From NCBI GenBank assembly GCA_937907035.1, contig CALCTX010000243.1, positions 1 to 5,646 of the forward strand: a stretch of DNA of 5,646 nt. Reading direction: 5' to 3'. Positions within the stretch are counted from its first letter, which is position 1. Every line of letters begins with the position of its first letter. The DNA is from an uncultured Selenomonadales bacterium. GTDB taxonomy: Bacteria; Bacillota_C; Negativicutes; Selenomonadales; Selenomonadaceae. Of this stretch, positions 1-5,297 are shown piece by piece. Below the pieces are notes generated by a model. It ran no database searches, was not told where the DNA came from, and saw nothing but the letters and a program-made list of their open reading frames with translations. Both the position numbers and the translations under genes were made by a program.

Positions 1-2
1 GC

Positions 3-194
3 GGAGTTCTGAAAAACGCATCAATAGGTGTGGCATCAAGCCATGGAAAGGCTTATATCCACACAGCCGGCGTCACGCAGAGCCCGGATGAGCTTTGGAA
101 CCACGTGGATAATCAGGATGGATTTGTTGAGTCCATGGCATCTGCAGCACAGTCTGTACACAACTATTTCGGCAACGGTGAAAGAATTTGGTGA
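3..194 (+). pseudogene. Fragment of a possible FAD-dependent (fumarate-reductase-like) flavoprotein, cut at both ends
   Basis: The frame starting at base 3 is open from the left edge to a TGA at 192-194. Its translation reads like genuine protein (GVLKNASIGVASSHGK, then AGVTQSPDELW, then DGFVESMASAAQSVHNYF). The pattern resembles the stretch after the FAD-binding GG motif in fumarate reductase/urocanate reductase-type flavoproteins: a GG pair, a small-residue loop, a 'G-[VI]-x-x-S-P-E-x-[LF]' turn, then a helix ending near a 'V-x-W-[LF]' element. The partial codon before base 3 ends in GC, so a Gly-Gly pair is possible. The similarity probably ends near base 175-180, because from there the other frame is clearly SDR sequence; the last few codons before the stop would then be read-through. 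The family assignment comes from pattern memory only. The start lies outside the window. Confidence 0.35.
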
Positions 195-708
195 GATTGA
201 TGTATTGGTTAATTCGGCTGGCATATATCGGGAAAAGTCATTGGAAGATTTGACGGAAGAAGAATATCAAACGGTCATGGATATAAATGTTAAAGGGACA
301 GTATTTATGTCCAAGGCAGTATTGCCGATACTGAGGAAAAAAAGCGGGCGGTCGATTGTAAATATTTCTTCTGATGCCGGCCTGCAGGGTAATTATCTGT
401 GTACGGCATATTGTGCATCTAAAGGAGCAGTTACTTTGTTTACCAAGGCGCTGGCTTTGGAAGTGGCACCATATGGGGTAAGAGTGAATTGTGTTTGCCC
501 GGGTGATATTATGACCCCGCTGACAGAAGCACAGATACAGGCTGAACCATCGCGGGAAAAAGCTCTGGCAGAGATGGCTTCGGTATATCCGTTAGGAAGG
601 ATCGGGACTGCTGTTGAAGCAGCCGGAGTTGTTGTGTTTTTGGCTTCAGATGCGGCGGGGTTTGTGACTGGAGCAGCCTGGAGTGTAGATGGCGGGATTA
701 CCGCTTGA
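28..708 (+). pseudogene. 5'-truncated short-chain dehydrogenase/reductase (SDR), probably inactive
   Basis: From about base 178 this frame encodes a classical SDR core. It has NSAG (residues 62-65 of the open frame), the structural Asn in DINVKG (N87), catalytic Ser115 in NISSDAG, the YxxxK pair Y128/K132, the CPGDIMTP loop after strand 6, and the usual C-terminal VTGAAWSVDGG. Such enzymes (about 250 residues) oxidise or reduce alcohol/keto groups with NAD(P)H in the cytosol; the substrate cannot be told. The first ~50 residues of the open frame (from GTG 28) are not SDR-like. The TGxxxGxG cofactor loop and the acidic or basic residue that selects NAD or NADP are absent. No ribosome binding site precedes GTG 28, and there is no good internal start before NSAG. 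About 70 residues of a normal SDR are missing, so cofactor binding should be lost. The intact 3' part suggests a recent deletion or an assembly join. Confidence 0.8.
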
Positions 709-726
709 GAAAAAGGAGTATAGCAA

Positions 727-1080
727 ATGGGAAATGATGTCAGTAATACAGAATTAAATGAGAGCATCAAAGAATTGACAAAAGCCGTAAGAGAATTGAC
801 AGCAGCATTGAACAACAGTCAATCGGGAAATCCGGCTAAAGCAGAAAAAACTGAAGCAGATATGTGTAAAGCGGAAGATTTTGTTGAGCAGGTATATTCC
901 GGTGTATATACGATTGAGTCAATGAAAAAGGCATTGATCAAACGGGCAATTTTGAATAATGACGGTAAAATAAATCCGTTTCATCCTGATTGTGGCTTGT
1001 GGATGATAAAAGACGGGACGATATATGGGGACCCTGATGCAATAAATAATTTGATTTTGGAGATGTTGGCGGAGGATTGA
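727..1080 (+). CDS. Hypothetical cytoplasmic protein, 117 residues, coiled-coil-like N-terminus
   Basis: The start is well supported: AAAAGGAG at 711-718 lies 8 bases before ATG 727. I do not recognise the family. Residues 6-31 (ELNESIKELTKAVRELTAAL region) show hydrophobic residues at heptad-like spacing, so a short amphipathic helix or coiled coil, perhaps for self-association, is likely. Residues 32-46 form a polar linker rich in Lys, Glu and Ala. The rest (from about CKAEDFVEQVYSG) looks like a small folded domain with KALIKRAIL, GKINPFHPDCGLWMI and an acidic C-terminus. There is no signal peptide or membrane segment. It begins 18 bases after the SDR stop without a terminator between, so it probably shares the upstream transcript, which would link it to the damaged flavoprotein/SDR locus. 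Its stop codon lies inside the -35 box of the next gene's promoter. Confidence 0.8.
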   Translation: MGNDVSNTELNESIKELTKAVRELTAALNNSQSGNPAKAEKTEADMCKAEDFVEQVYSGVYTIESMKKALIKRAILNNDGKINPFHPDCGLWMIKDGTIYGDPDAINNLILEMLAED

Positions 1081-1106
1081 TTATTATTTGGCAAAAATAG
1101 TATAAT
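1077..1106 (+). promoter_or_regulatory. Sigma-A/70-type promoter for the 260-residue protein gene
   Basis: TTGATT (1077-1082) is followed after 18 bases by a perfect TATAAT (1101-1106). A start of transcription near 1113 would give a leader of about 40 bases before ATG 1154. The -35 box overlaps the TGA stop of the preceding gene, so the downstream gene can be transcribed independently despite tight packing. Confidence 0.6.
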
Positions 1107-1153
1107 ATTATCAGAGTCGGGTTTTATGTTCATGGACTGGGAGGGCAGATATA

Positions 1154-1936
1154 ATGAATCGCGAAGATTTTTTTGTCGAATTGCGGCAAAAATGTAATAA
1201 CGAAACTGAATATCTGCTTGAATTGCTGAAGTTGCGCGGATTTTTGTTTGAGAATTTGCATGGGGAACTGCGTCTCAGCGATATGTCATATAAAGAAGAT
1301 GCCTGGTTTTTGAATGATCTGCTTGTGCAGTGCTTTTGCGGGAAAATGAAGGGCAAAGAGGTTTTTTTATTGTCCAAACCTAATATTGCGGCGATGGAGA
1401 AGGTGTTTGCCGATAATCCGCCAATAGAAGGAGCCTATGAAAATGATGCCAATGGGCGCAGTACATTTAAACATCGGATTCATGGCGAGACTGTTCCTGT
1501 GGAATTGTTAGATCCGTTTATTGCCCGCTATATCAAAGCGATATCGGCCTGCAGTGTGCCGACAATTGCTTCCTGTGATGGCAATCATCCGCAGATGAAT
1601 CAGATGTATTTGATGATAAAAGACCGTACGAGCCGTATCTGGCATAAACTGATCTGTGTTATGTGTTTAGCCGGAGTTTATGAAATAAAATGGAATGCTG
1701 ATTGTACAGCAATCGAATTTGATGAGAAAACTAAGTATAATACATATTGGGAACTCAATCGGGCAGCTGAGTATCTTTATGATCACAGACAGATAATCCG
1801 TGGCATTTTAAATACGGCAATGATGGATTTGGCGGGGTGTTTTTTTCAGGAGCATTCGGCTGATGAGATTGAGAACGCATTTATAAATAAAGTTACGCAG
1901 CTCTTTTGTAATAGTGTGTTGCTTAGAGTCCGCTGA
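1154..1936 (+). CDS. Hypothetical cytoplasmic protein, 260 residues, with a PTIASCDGNHP motif
   Basis: GAGGG at 1141-1145 sits 8 bases before ATG 1154, and a good promoter lies directly upstream. I cannot name the family. Residues 5-60 are helical and Leu-rich (VELRQKC, EYLLELLKLRGFLFENL). Residues 111-146 form the most motif-like part: GETVPVELLDPFIARYIKAI leads into PTIASCDGNHP (136-146), where Cys141, Asp142 and His145 could bind a metal or act in catalysis. A similar 'T-x-x-S-C-x-G-H' signature appears in various uncharacterised bacterial and phage proteins, which is family memory rather than a match I can test. The C-terminal third (WELNRAAEYLYDHRQIIRGIL onward) looks helical. The protein has at least nine cysteines, including CFC (60-62), fitting a cytosolic protein of an anaerobe. 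No signal peptide. It faces the next two genes tail to tail. Confidence 0.8.
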   Translation: MNREDFFVELRQKCNNETEYLLELLKLRGFLFENLHGELRLSDMSYKEDAWFLNDLLVQCFCGKMKGKEVFLLSKPNIAAMEKVFADNPPIEGAYENDANGRSTFKHRIHGETVPVELLDPFIARYIKAISACSVPTIASCDGNHPQMNQMYLMIKDRTSRIWHKLICVMCLAGVYEIKWNADCTAIEFDEKTKYNTYWELNRAAEYLYDHRQIIRGILNTAMMDLAGCFFQEHSADEIENAFINKVTQLFCNSVLLRVR

Positions 1937-1985
1937 AAAAATTATATAACAGATTTTTAGAGAATTCTCTTCGCTGAGTTATATG

Positions 1986-2017
1986 AAAAACAGCCCCGGA
2001 TCATTGATCCGGGGCTG
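1986..2017 (-). terminator. Rho-independent terminator of the minus-strand gene pair
   Basis: CAGCCCCGGATC (1991-2002) and GATCCGGGGCTG (2006-2017) form a perfect 12-bp GC-rich stem with a 3-base ATT loop. Read on the minus strand, the hairpin is followed at once by TTTTT (1990-1986) and starts 18 bases after the stop of the 2036-2632 gene. On the plus strand the following bases are TTGCT, a poor U-tract, so it should work less well for the convergent 260-residue gene. Confidence 0.85.
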
Positions 2018-2035
2018 TTGCTATGAATAATCCTG

Positions 2036-2632
2036 TCAATCGAGAGCGTCACTGAATTTCTTGAAGAAATTAGTCATAATTTTGTTGTACCCTCTCATAA
2101 GGGAACCTTTTGGTTCATCGGTCTGACTGAAGCGGAATATCTCCTGATTAGCTTTATCATAAACGTGGACATTTACTGATACACCATATTTGACCCAGAG
2201 ATAGCCTTGTTGTATTTTCGGTACCGTCCAAATTCGGCGGGTAACTTTTGAATCGGTAAATATTGTATCACCACGCTTTATTTGTTCATAATCCCGGCTT
2301 TCCTGTTCTTCGGCCACAGCTGATGAGGGCTGCCAAAAAACTGACAGGGAAAAATTACTTAAGTCAACAACAATCCGGCAGTCAGCAGTATCACTATGCG
2401 TTACAGTTACGCCCTTTAAATATGCAGATTTACGCCAGTTGGCGAAATCACATACTTTGCGGAGGCTAAGGCAGTTGATCCCGCTTATATCGGATACAAC
2501 TGTATCCTCGATTCGGGCGGTGTGTATTTTTTTGAAATCATATCCCGGAGCTTTCCATACATCAGCACCGGCAAAAGCGGTATTACAAAATAAGAGCATC
2601 AGAGATAGGATCAACATAATATTTTTTCGCAA
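2036..2632 (-). CDS. Exported protein of unknown function, second gene of the pair (TTG start)
   Basis: A signal peptide is clear: RKN, a hydrophobic run (IMLILSLMLLFCN), then a TAFA|GAD cleavage site. The mature part opens with WKAPGYDFKKIHTARI. A 'YDF-x-x-[YI]-x-T' opening is reminiscent of DUF4136-like envelope proteins, but this is a weak resemblance. Later parts look like beta strands (CRIVVDLSNFSLSVFW; GVSVNVHVYDKANQEIFRF), ending in a helix (MTNFFKKFSDAL). I chose TTG 2632 because GGAG (2644-2641) lies exactly 8 bases before it. A longer in-frame GTG at 2641 would overlap the neighbour's stop (GTGA) but has that Shine-Dalgarno sequence directly abutting it, and it adds only MIV. The gene lies immediately after the 218-residue gene and is almost certainly cotranscribed and translationally coupled with it. 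A strong terminator follows. Confidence 0.8.
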   Translation of the reverse strand: MRKNIMLILSLMLLFCNTAFAGADVWKAPGYDFKKIHTARIEDTVVSDISGINCLSLRKVCDFANWRKSAYLKGVTVTHSDTADCRIVVDLSNFSLSVFWQPSSAVAEEQESRDYEQIKRGDTIFTDSKVTRRIWTVPKIQQGYLWVKYGVSVNVHVYDKANQEIFRFSQTDEPKGSLMRGYNKIMTNFFKKFSDALD

Positions 2633-2637
2633 GACGA

Positions 2638-3294
2638 TCACTCCTTCCCTTTATTGCGGACTAATTTTAACCCCATAGGGAGACTTGATTTATAGAAAGT
2701 ACTTATATTGTCTTTGTATGCATCCTGCAATCCTTTATTACTGAACCTGGGGAGGATAGCAGCCATGATAAGCTGACCGGAACGGTCATAAATCAGATAG
2801 GAAACAGATAAAATGTCAAGCCGTTCACTGCATTCAGGAACTGTTACCTTTTCTGGGTAATGAATATCATACTTCACATGACGGCTGCCTCTGAACTCGA
2901 CTTCTTCGCGGTTGTGTATATCAATATATTGTTCGATCCGATCCGAATGGCCTTCCTTGTAATATTGCTGAATAACTTCCGGAACTATTATCAGATCAGC
3001 GGCACCGTTTATTTCTGCCGCCAGTTCTTCGCCACTTCTTCCGGCTGAACGGGACGGAGCGATACTCCACACTGCTTGCGGAATAGCCGCTTTGCCTAAT
3101 TGCAATGTAATAGTATCTGTCTTTACGTCGCTGTCGGCATTCTCAATAGGATAAACGACTACTTTCGACGCCGTCAAAAGGTCAGTGCTTACCGGATTTA
3201 CCCAGATATAATATGCGTCCAATTCTGATGCGCCAAATGCTGTCTGACAGGTAACTGACAATATCAGCAGCATGAGAAAAATAATTCGTTTCAT
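2638..3294 (-). CDS. Exported protein of unknown function, first gene of the pair, 218 residues
   Basis: AGGAGG (3307-3302) lies 7 bases before ATG 3294. The N-terminus is a typical signal peptide: MKR, hydrophobic IIFLMLLILSVTC, then cleavage near TAFG|AS. There is no lipobox Cys, so a soluble secreted or periplasmic protein is expected. The mature chain has alternating strand/helix character: KVVVYPIENAD, then SGEELAAEINGAADLIIVPEVIQQYY (about 87-112), a charged His-containing middle (IDIHNREEVEFRGSRHVKYDIHYPEK), then ILSVSYLIYDRSGQLIMAAI (161-180) and a C-terminal helix. The order 'Ala-Asp-strand' followed by 'strand-YD-turn-strand-helix' is repeated in its downstream neighbour, suggesting an old duplication. 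The fold could be like small envelope domains such as DUF4136 or ABC-transport auxiliary lipoproteins, which I cannot confirm. It has its own promoter upstream. Confidence 0.8.
   Translation of the reverse strand: MKRIIFLMLLILSVTCQTAFGASELDAYYIWVNPVSTDLLTASKVVVYPIENADSDVKTDTITLQLGKAAIPQAVWSIAPSRSAGRSGEELAAEINGAADLIIVPEVIQQYYKEGHSDRIEQYIDIHNREEVEFRGSRHVKYDIHYPEKVTVPECSERLDILSVSYLIYDRSGQLIMAAILPRFSNKGLQDAYKDNISTFYKSSLPMGLKLVRNKGKE
2641..2648 (-). promoter_or_regulatory. Ribosome binding site inside the upstream gene's last codons
   Basis: Read on the minus strand, AGGGAAGGAG spans 2650-2641 and encodes part of the final Lys-Gly-Lys-Glu of the upstream protein. Its GGAG is 8 bases from TTG 2632 and 0 bases from GTG 2641, which favours the TTG. 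Sharing these bases implies translational coupling of the two exported proteins. Confidence 0.55.
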
Positions 3295-3359
3295 AAATCA
3301 TCCTCCTATAATTATCTTTGTTTTTCTGCTTTTAATTCAATTTTTCTCCTATAAAACCA

Positions 3360-3387
3360 ATTATACACGTATCTTTTTGATCAGCAA
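3360..3387 (-). promoter_or_regulatory. Promoter of the minus-strand exported-protein pair
   Basis: On the minus strand TTGCTG (3387-3382) is followed after 16 bases by a perfect TATAAT (3365-3360). Transcription would begin near 3353, giving a leader of about 58 bases to ATG 3294. It is back to back with the plus-strand promoter at 3424-3451. Confidence 0.55.
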
Positions 3388-3423
3388 GGTTAAAATTCAT
3401 CATGATATTAATTGCCGATGTAT

Positions 3424-3451
3424 TTGGTTTCGGTTTTTTATGGTGTATAAT
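3424..3451 (+). promoter_or_regulatory. Promoter of the 300-residue exported protein gene
   Basis: TTGGTT (3424-3429), a 16-base spacer and a perfect TATAAT (3446-3451). The predicted start near 3458 leaves a leader of about 70 bases before GTG 3531, containing a second ribosome-binding-site-like GGAGG at 3474-3478. The -35 boxes of the two divergent promoters are only about 36 bases apart, so one regulator could affect both. Confidence 0.55.
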
Positions 3452-3487
3452 AATAACAATATCGTTTATGAGCGGAGGCAATTTTAA

Positions 3488-3541
3488 GTGCTGTATGATA
3501 ATAACAAGATAATTTGGGGAGGAATGCGCTGTGAAGCTTAA
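3488..3541 (+). CDS. Possible 17-codon leader peptide overlapping the next gene's start
   Basis: GGAGG (3474-3478) is 9 bases before a GTG at 3488 that opens a short frame, VLYDNNKIIWGGMRCEA, ending with TAA at 3539-3541. It runs through the Shine-Dalgarno sequence of the main gene and stops 11 bases inside it, in another frame. That arrangement is typical of translationally coupled leaders, where ribosomes finishing the short frame help to open or reload the next start. The sequence has no run of one amino acid that would mark a classical attenuator. The pair of signals could also be chance in a purine-rich leader. Confidence 0.25.
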   Translation: MLYDNNKIIWGGMRCEA

Positions 3542-4433
3542 AAAGAAAATGAAAATATGTCTGGCAGTTTTAGCAGCCACGGTTTGCGGTAATGTTTGTG
3601 CGGCTCATTTTAATGTTACCGGGCAGGCATTGAAAAAGGACTTCTTGTATATGCAGGAAACGGAAAAGAGTTTTTATAAAGATCGTGCTTATCATGTGGT
3701 TTTTCAGGCCGGTTACCAGAATAACAGACTGATGATCGCATCGGCTGAGACACATGAAATCTATCTGACCTTGCAGCCATATGAGGATGCCGCGGTTGCT
3801 TATGACATTACGGAGCTGCCGGTCAACGACCCGCAGAGTGGCCTTTTTGCCGTTAGTGCTACGGCTGGCGCTCATGCAAAGAATATGGGCTACTGGCTGA
3901 TAGGGGTTCATGACGGACAGTGGAAAATCTATGTGGATTACGCGAAGCTGCAGCAGAATGGTTTTAAGCCTGATGAGTGGAACAGACTTTACGGTGAATA
4001 TGATGAATATTACAAATGCTTTGCCATCACCAACACTACCGAGTATATGCCACCTTGGGGGCAGACAAGTGTTGATCTGATCAACTGGCCAAAAGCAAAA
4101 TGGGGGTGCATTTGGAACGCTGCTGACGACGGATTTGACTTGCAGCGTCTGGAAACAGAAAGACTTTCCTTTATTACCAACGATTATCAAGCTGCATTAT
4201 ACCTGGAGGATTATCTGAAAAATTCGCCGCAGTTTAAGGCTCTGCTGGTTGGCGGACATCTTACCTATTCTAAACATAATCCGGATGGGACGGACGGTTT
4301 GGAGGTTCATGAATTTAAGGTTATCGAGGACCACCCGACACGTATTATCACCAGAGCTGTTTTCAAAATAAATGAGCTGGGCGAGATTTTGTATTATGAT
4401 GTGGTCAAAGATGGATTTGAACGTGTGTCATAA
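3531..4433 (+). CDS. Exported protein of unknown function, 300 residues
   Basis: GGGGAGG (3516-3522) is 8 bases before GTG 3531, which begins a convincing signal peptide: MKLKKKMK, hydrophobic ICLAVLAATVCGN, then cleavage near VCA|AHF (residue 24). The mature protein is about 276 residues, rich in Tyr and Trp, with no further membrane segment. Recognisable stretches are strand-rich FQAGYQNNRLMIASAETHEIYLTL (58-81, in part), GYWLIGVHDGQWKIYVDYAKL (120-140), where an aromatic strand pair flanks a His-Asp-Gly turn, WNRLYGEYDEYYKCF (about 150-164), and a C-terminal part with TRIITRAVFKINELGEILYYD. I know no family with this set. Residual cysteines in the mature chain (C163, C193) could pair if exported to an oxidising space. 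It has its own promoter and terminator, so it is probably a single-gene unit, divergent from the exported pair. Confidence 0.85.
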   Translation: MKLKKKMKICLAVLAATVCGNVCAAHFNVTGQALKKDFLYMQETEKSFYKDRAYHVVFQAGYQNNRLMIASAETHEIYLTLQPYEDAAVAYDITELPVNDPQSGLFAVSATAGAHAKNMGYWLIGVHDGQWKIYVDYAKLQQNGFKPDEWNRLYGEYDEYYKCFAITNTTEYMPPWGQTSVDLINWPKAKWGCIWNAADDGFDLQRLETERLSFITNDYQAALYLEDYLKNSPQFKALLVGGHLTYSKHNPDGTDGLEVHEFKVIEDHPTRIITRAVFKINELGEILYYDVVKDGFERVS

Positions 4434-4481
4434 ACGATAAATAAAATTGCAGACCAATTTGGTGCTGATCAGGAATTAATA

Positions 4482-4516
4482 AAACAGGCCATAGCTTTCA
4501 AAGCTATGGCCTGTTT
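4482..4516. terminator. Bidirectional intrinsic terminator between convergent genes
   Basis: AAACAGGCCATAGCTTT (4482-4498) and AAAGCTATGGCCTGTTT (4500-4516) are perfect inverted copies around a single base, in practice a long stem with a small loop near TTCAA. The plus strand continues TTTGTGT; the minus strand ends in TTTTATTAATT. It lies 48 bases after the 300-residue gene and 10 bases after the lipoprotein gene's stop, so it can serve both. Confidence 0.85.
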
Positions 4517-4526
4517 GTGTCAAATA

Positions 4527-5108
4527 TTAAAATTTCTGTCGGGAAATTTCTGTTGATGCACCTTTTGGATTGTCTTCGGTCAAATCATAGCGGGATACAT
4601 GGACTTCTCTGATTTTGTTAGTCTTCACATCAACTGTTATCTTAATATGCCCGATGTGTTGTTCCTCAGCTTTTCTGGTTTTTCCTTTGTTATCAGTATA
4701 CTCAAATTTAGATGCATGATGCCCGTCCAAATGCAAAGTCCACCAATGAGTGAAAATCTGAGCGCCCTTGGAAAGAGGAGATGATTTATAAACCCAAATG
4801 CCTTCTATCTGCTGTTTAGGATTTTTTGCCGGCAGATCAAAGTTTGCAGCTGCTTTTTCAAATTCAGCTGTAACTTCAGGAGTAATTGTCGGAATCAGTT
4901 TTTCGTCATCAATATGTACACCGAAACGATATAATTTGGAAGTCGGAACTGGCTTCTTCTTTGGAGCCTGAGCAGTCTGTTCCTGTTTAACCTGAGGCTT
5001 GGAACTGCTATTGTTTGCTGCCGGTTTATTGTCGCCGCAACCGGCAAACATTGTCATCGAACCAGCCAATAAAAGTGCCAAACCAGTTGCTTTGATACAT
5101 TTGTTCAT
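4527..5108 (-). CDS. Lipoprotein of unknown function, 193 residues
   Basis: AGGAGG (5121-5116) stands 7 bases before ATG 5108. The N-terminus is a lipoprotein signal: MNK, hydrophobic ATGLALLLAGSMTM, then a lipobox FAGC with Cys24 as the acylated residue. A flexible linker follows (about 25-57, Lys/Pro/Gln/Ser-rich: NSSSKPQVKQEQ, APKKKPVP). The folded part runs from SKLYRFGVHIDDEKLIP to the end, with a helix (PEVTAEFEKAAANF), an aromatic/His patch THWWTLHLDGHHASKFEY (110-127), and a final strand pair HIGHIKITVDVKTNKIREVHVSRYD (141-165). The strand-turn-strand ending recalls small PepSY-like or similar envelope domains, but no firm match is possible. It should be anchored on the outer face of a membrane. 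It is divergent from the repeat protein and convergent with the 300-residue gene. I found no convincing promoter; weak -10-like TATTAT hexamers occur upstream. Confidence 0.85.
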   Translation of the reverse strand: MNKCIKATGLALLLAGSMTMFAGCGDNKPAANNSSSKPQVKQEQTAQAPKKKPVPTSKLYRFGVHIDDEKLIPTITPEVTAEFEKAAANFDLPAKNPKQQIEGIWVYKSSPLSKGAQIFTHWWTLHLDGHHASKFEYTDNKGKTRKAEEQHIGHIKITVDVKTNKIREVHVSRYDLTEDNPKGASTEISRQKF

Positions 5109-5297
5109 GGGGAAACCTCCTATAATTTAGAAATATAATAATACGACATAAATCTGCCGTTCGCTAACAATATTAACATATCAAATTTAAATTGCAATTG
5201 AAAATTTTTATTGTATTAAATTTTTCTTCGGGTTAAACTCGAATTGTAAAATAGAAAATAACGGTCTCGGGGAGAAAAAGTTAGGAGGCAGATGATC
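5109..5297. other. AT-rich divergent intergenic region
   Basis: These 189 bases separate the lipoprotein gene (minus) from the repeat-protein gene (plus). They are very AT-rich, with several chance-prone hexamers, so no promoter can be fixed. TAAAAT at 5247-5252 is the best -10 candidate for the plus gene, with only a poor -35 (TTTCTT, 5223-5228) in place. A 10-base palindrome AATTGCAATT lies at 5190-5199. The 17-base dyad at 5227-5243 is listed separately. No small gene or RNA is apparent. Confidence 0.5.
5227..5243. promoter_or_regulatory. Candidate operator dyad upstream of the repeat-protein gene
   Basis: TTCGGGTTAAACTCGAA is a 17-base dyad in which 7 of 8 position pairs are complementary; only the G/T pair at arm position 5 and the central base break it. 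It ends 3 bases before the -10-like TAAAAT (5247-5252). A symmetric site placed just upstream of a -10 box is a common arrangement for repressors or MerR-like activators. No regulator gene is in the window, so the partner is unknown. Confidence 0.3.

Noticed and set aside
393..815. Long open frame on the minus strand across the SDR and the next gene's start
   Set aside because: It is antisense to a clear SDR core and has no ribosome binding site; its composition is that of a shadow frame.
1111..1377. 88-codon minus-strand frame at the start of the 260-residue gene
   Set aside because: It is antisense to a gene with promoter and ribosome binding site, and has no start signals of its own.
3272..3487. 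71-codon plus-strand frame across the divergent promoters
   Set aside because: It overlaps the antisense signal peptide codons and both promoters, and no ribosome binding site precedes it.
3458..3530. Riboswitch in the leader of the 300-residue gene
   Set aside because: The leader is short (about 70 bases) and lacks recognisable conserved aptamer elements or a terminator/antiterminator pair.
3570..4190. 206-codon minus-strand open frame inside the 300-residue gene
   Set aside because: The plus strand has a signal peptide, Shine-Dalgarno sequence, promoter and terminator that fit together; the antisense frame has none and its translation is not domain-like.
4453..4463. ACCAATTTGGT palindrome as a terminator stem
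   Set aside because: Only five weak base pairs with no U-tract; the strong hairpin 20 bases further on explains termination.
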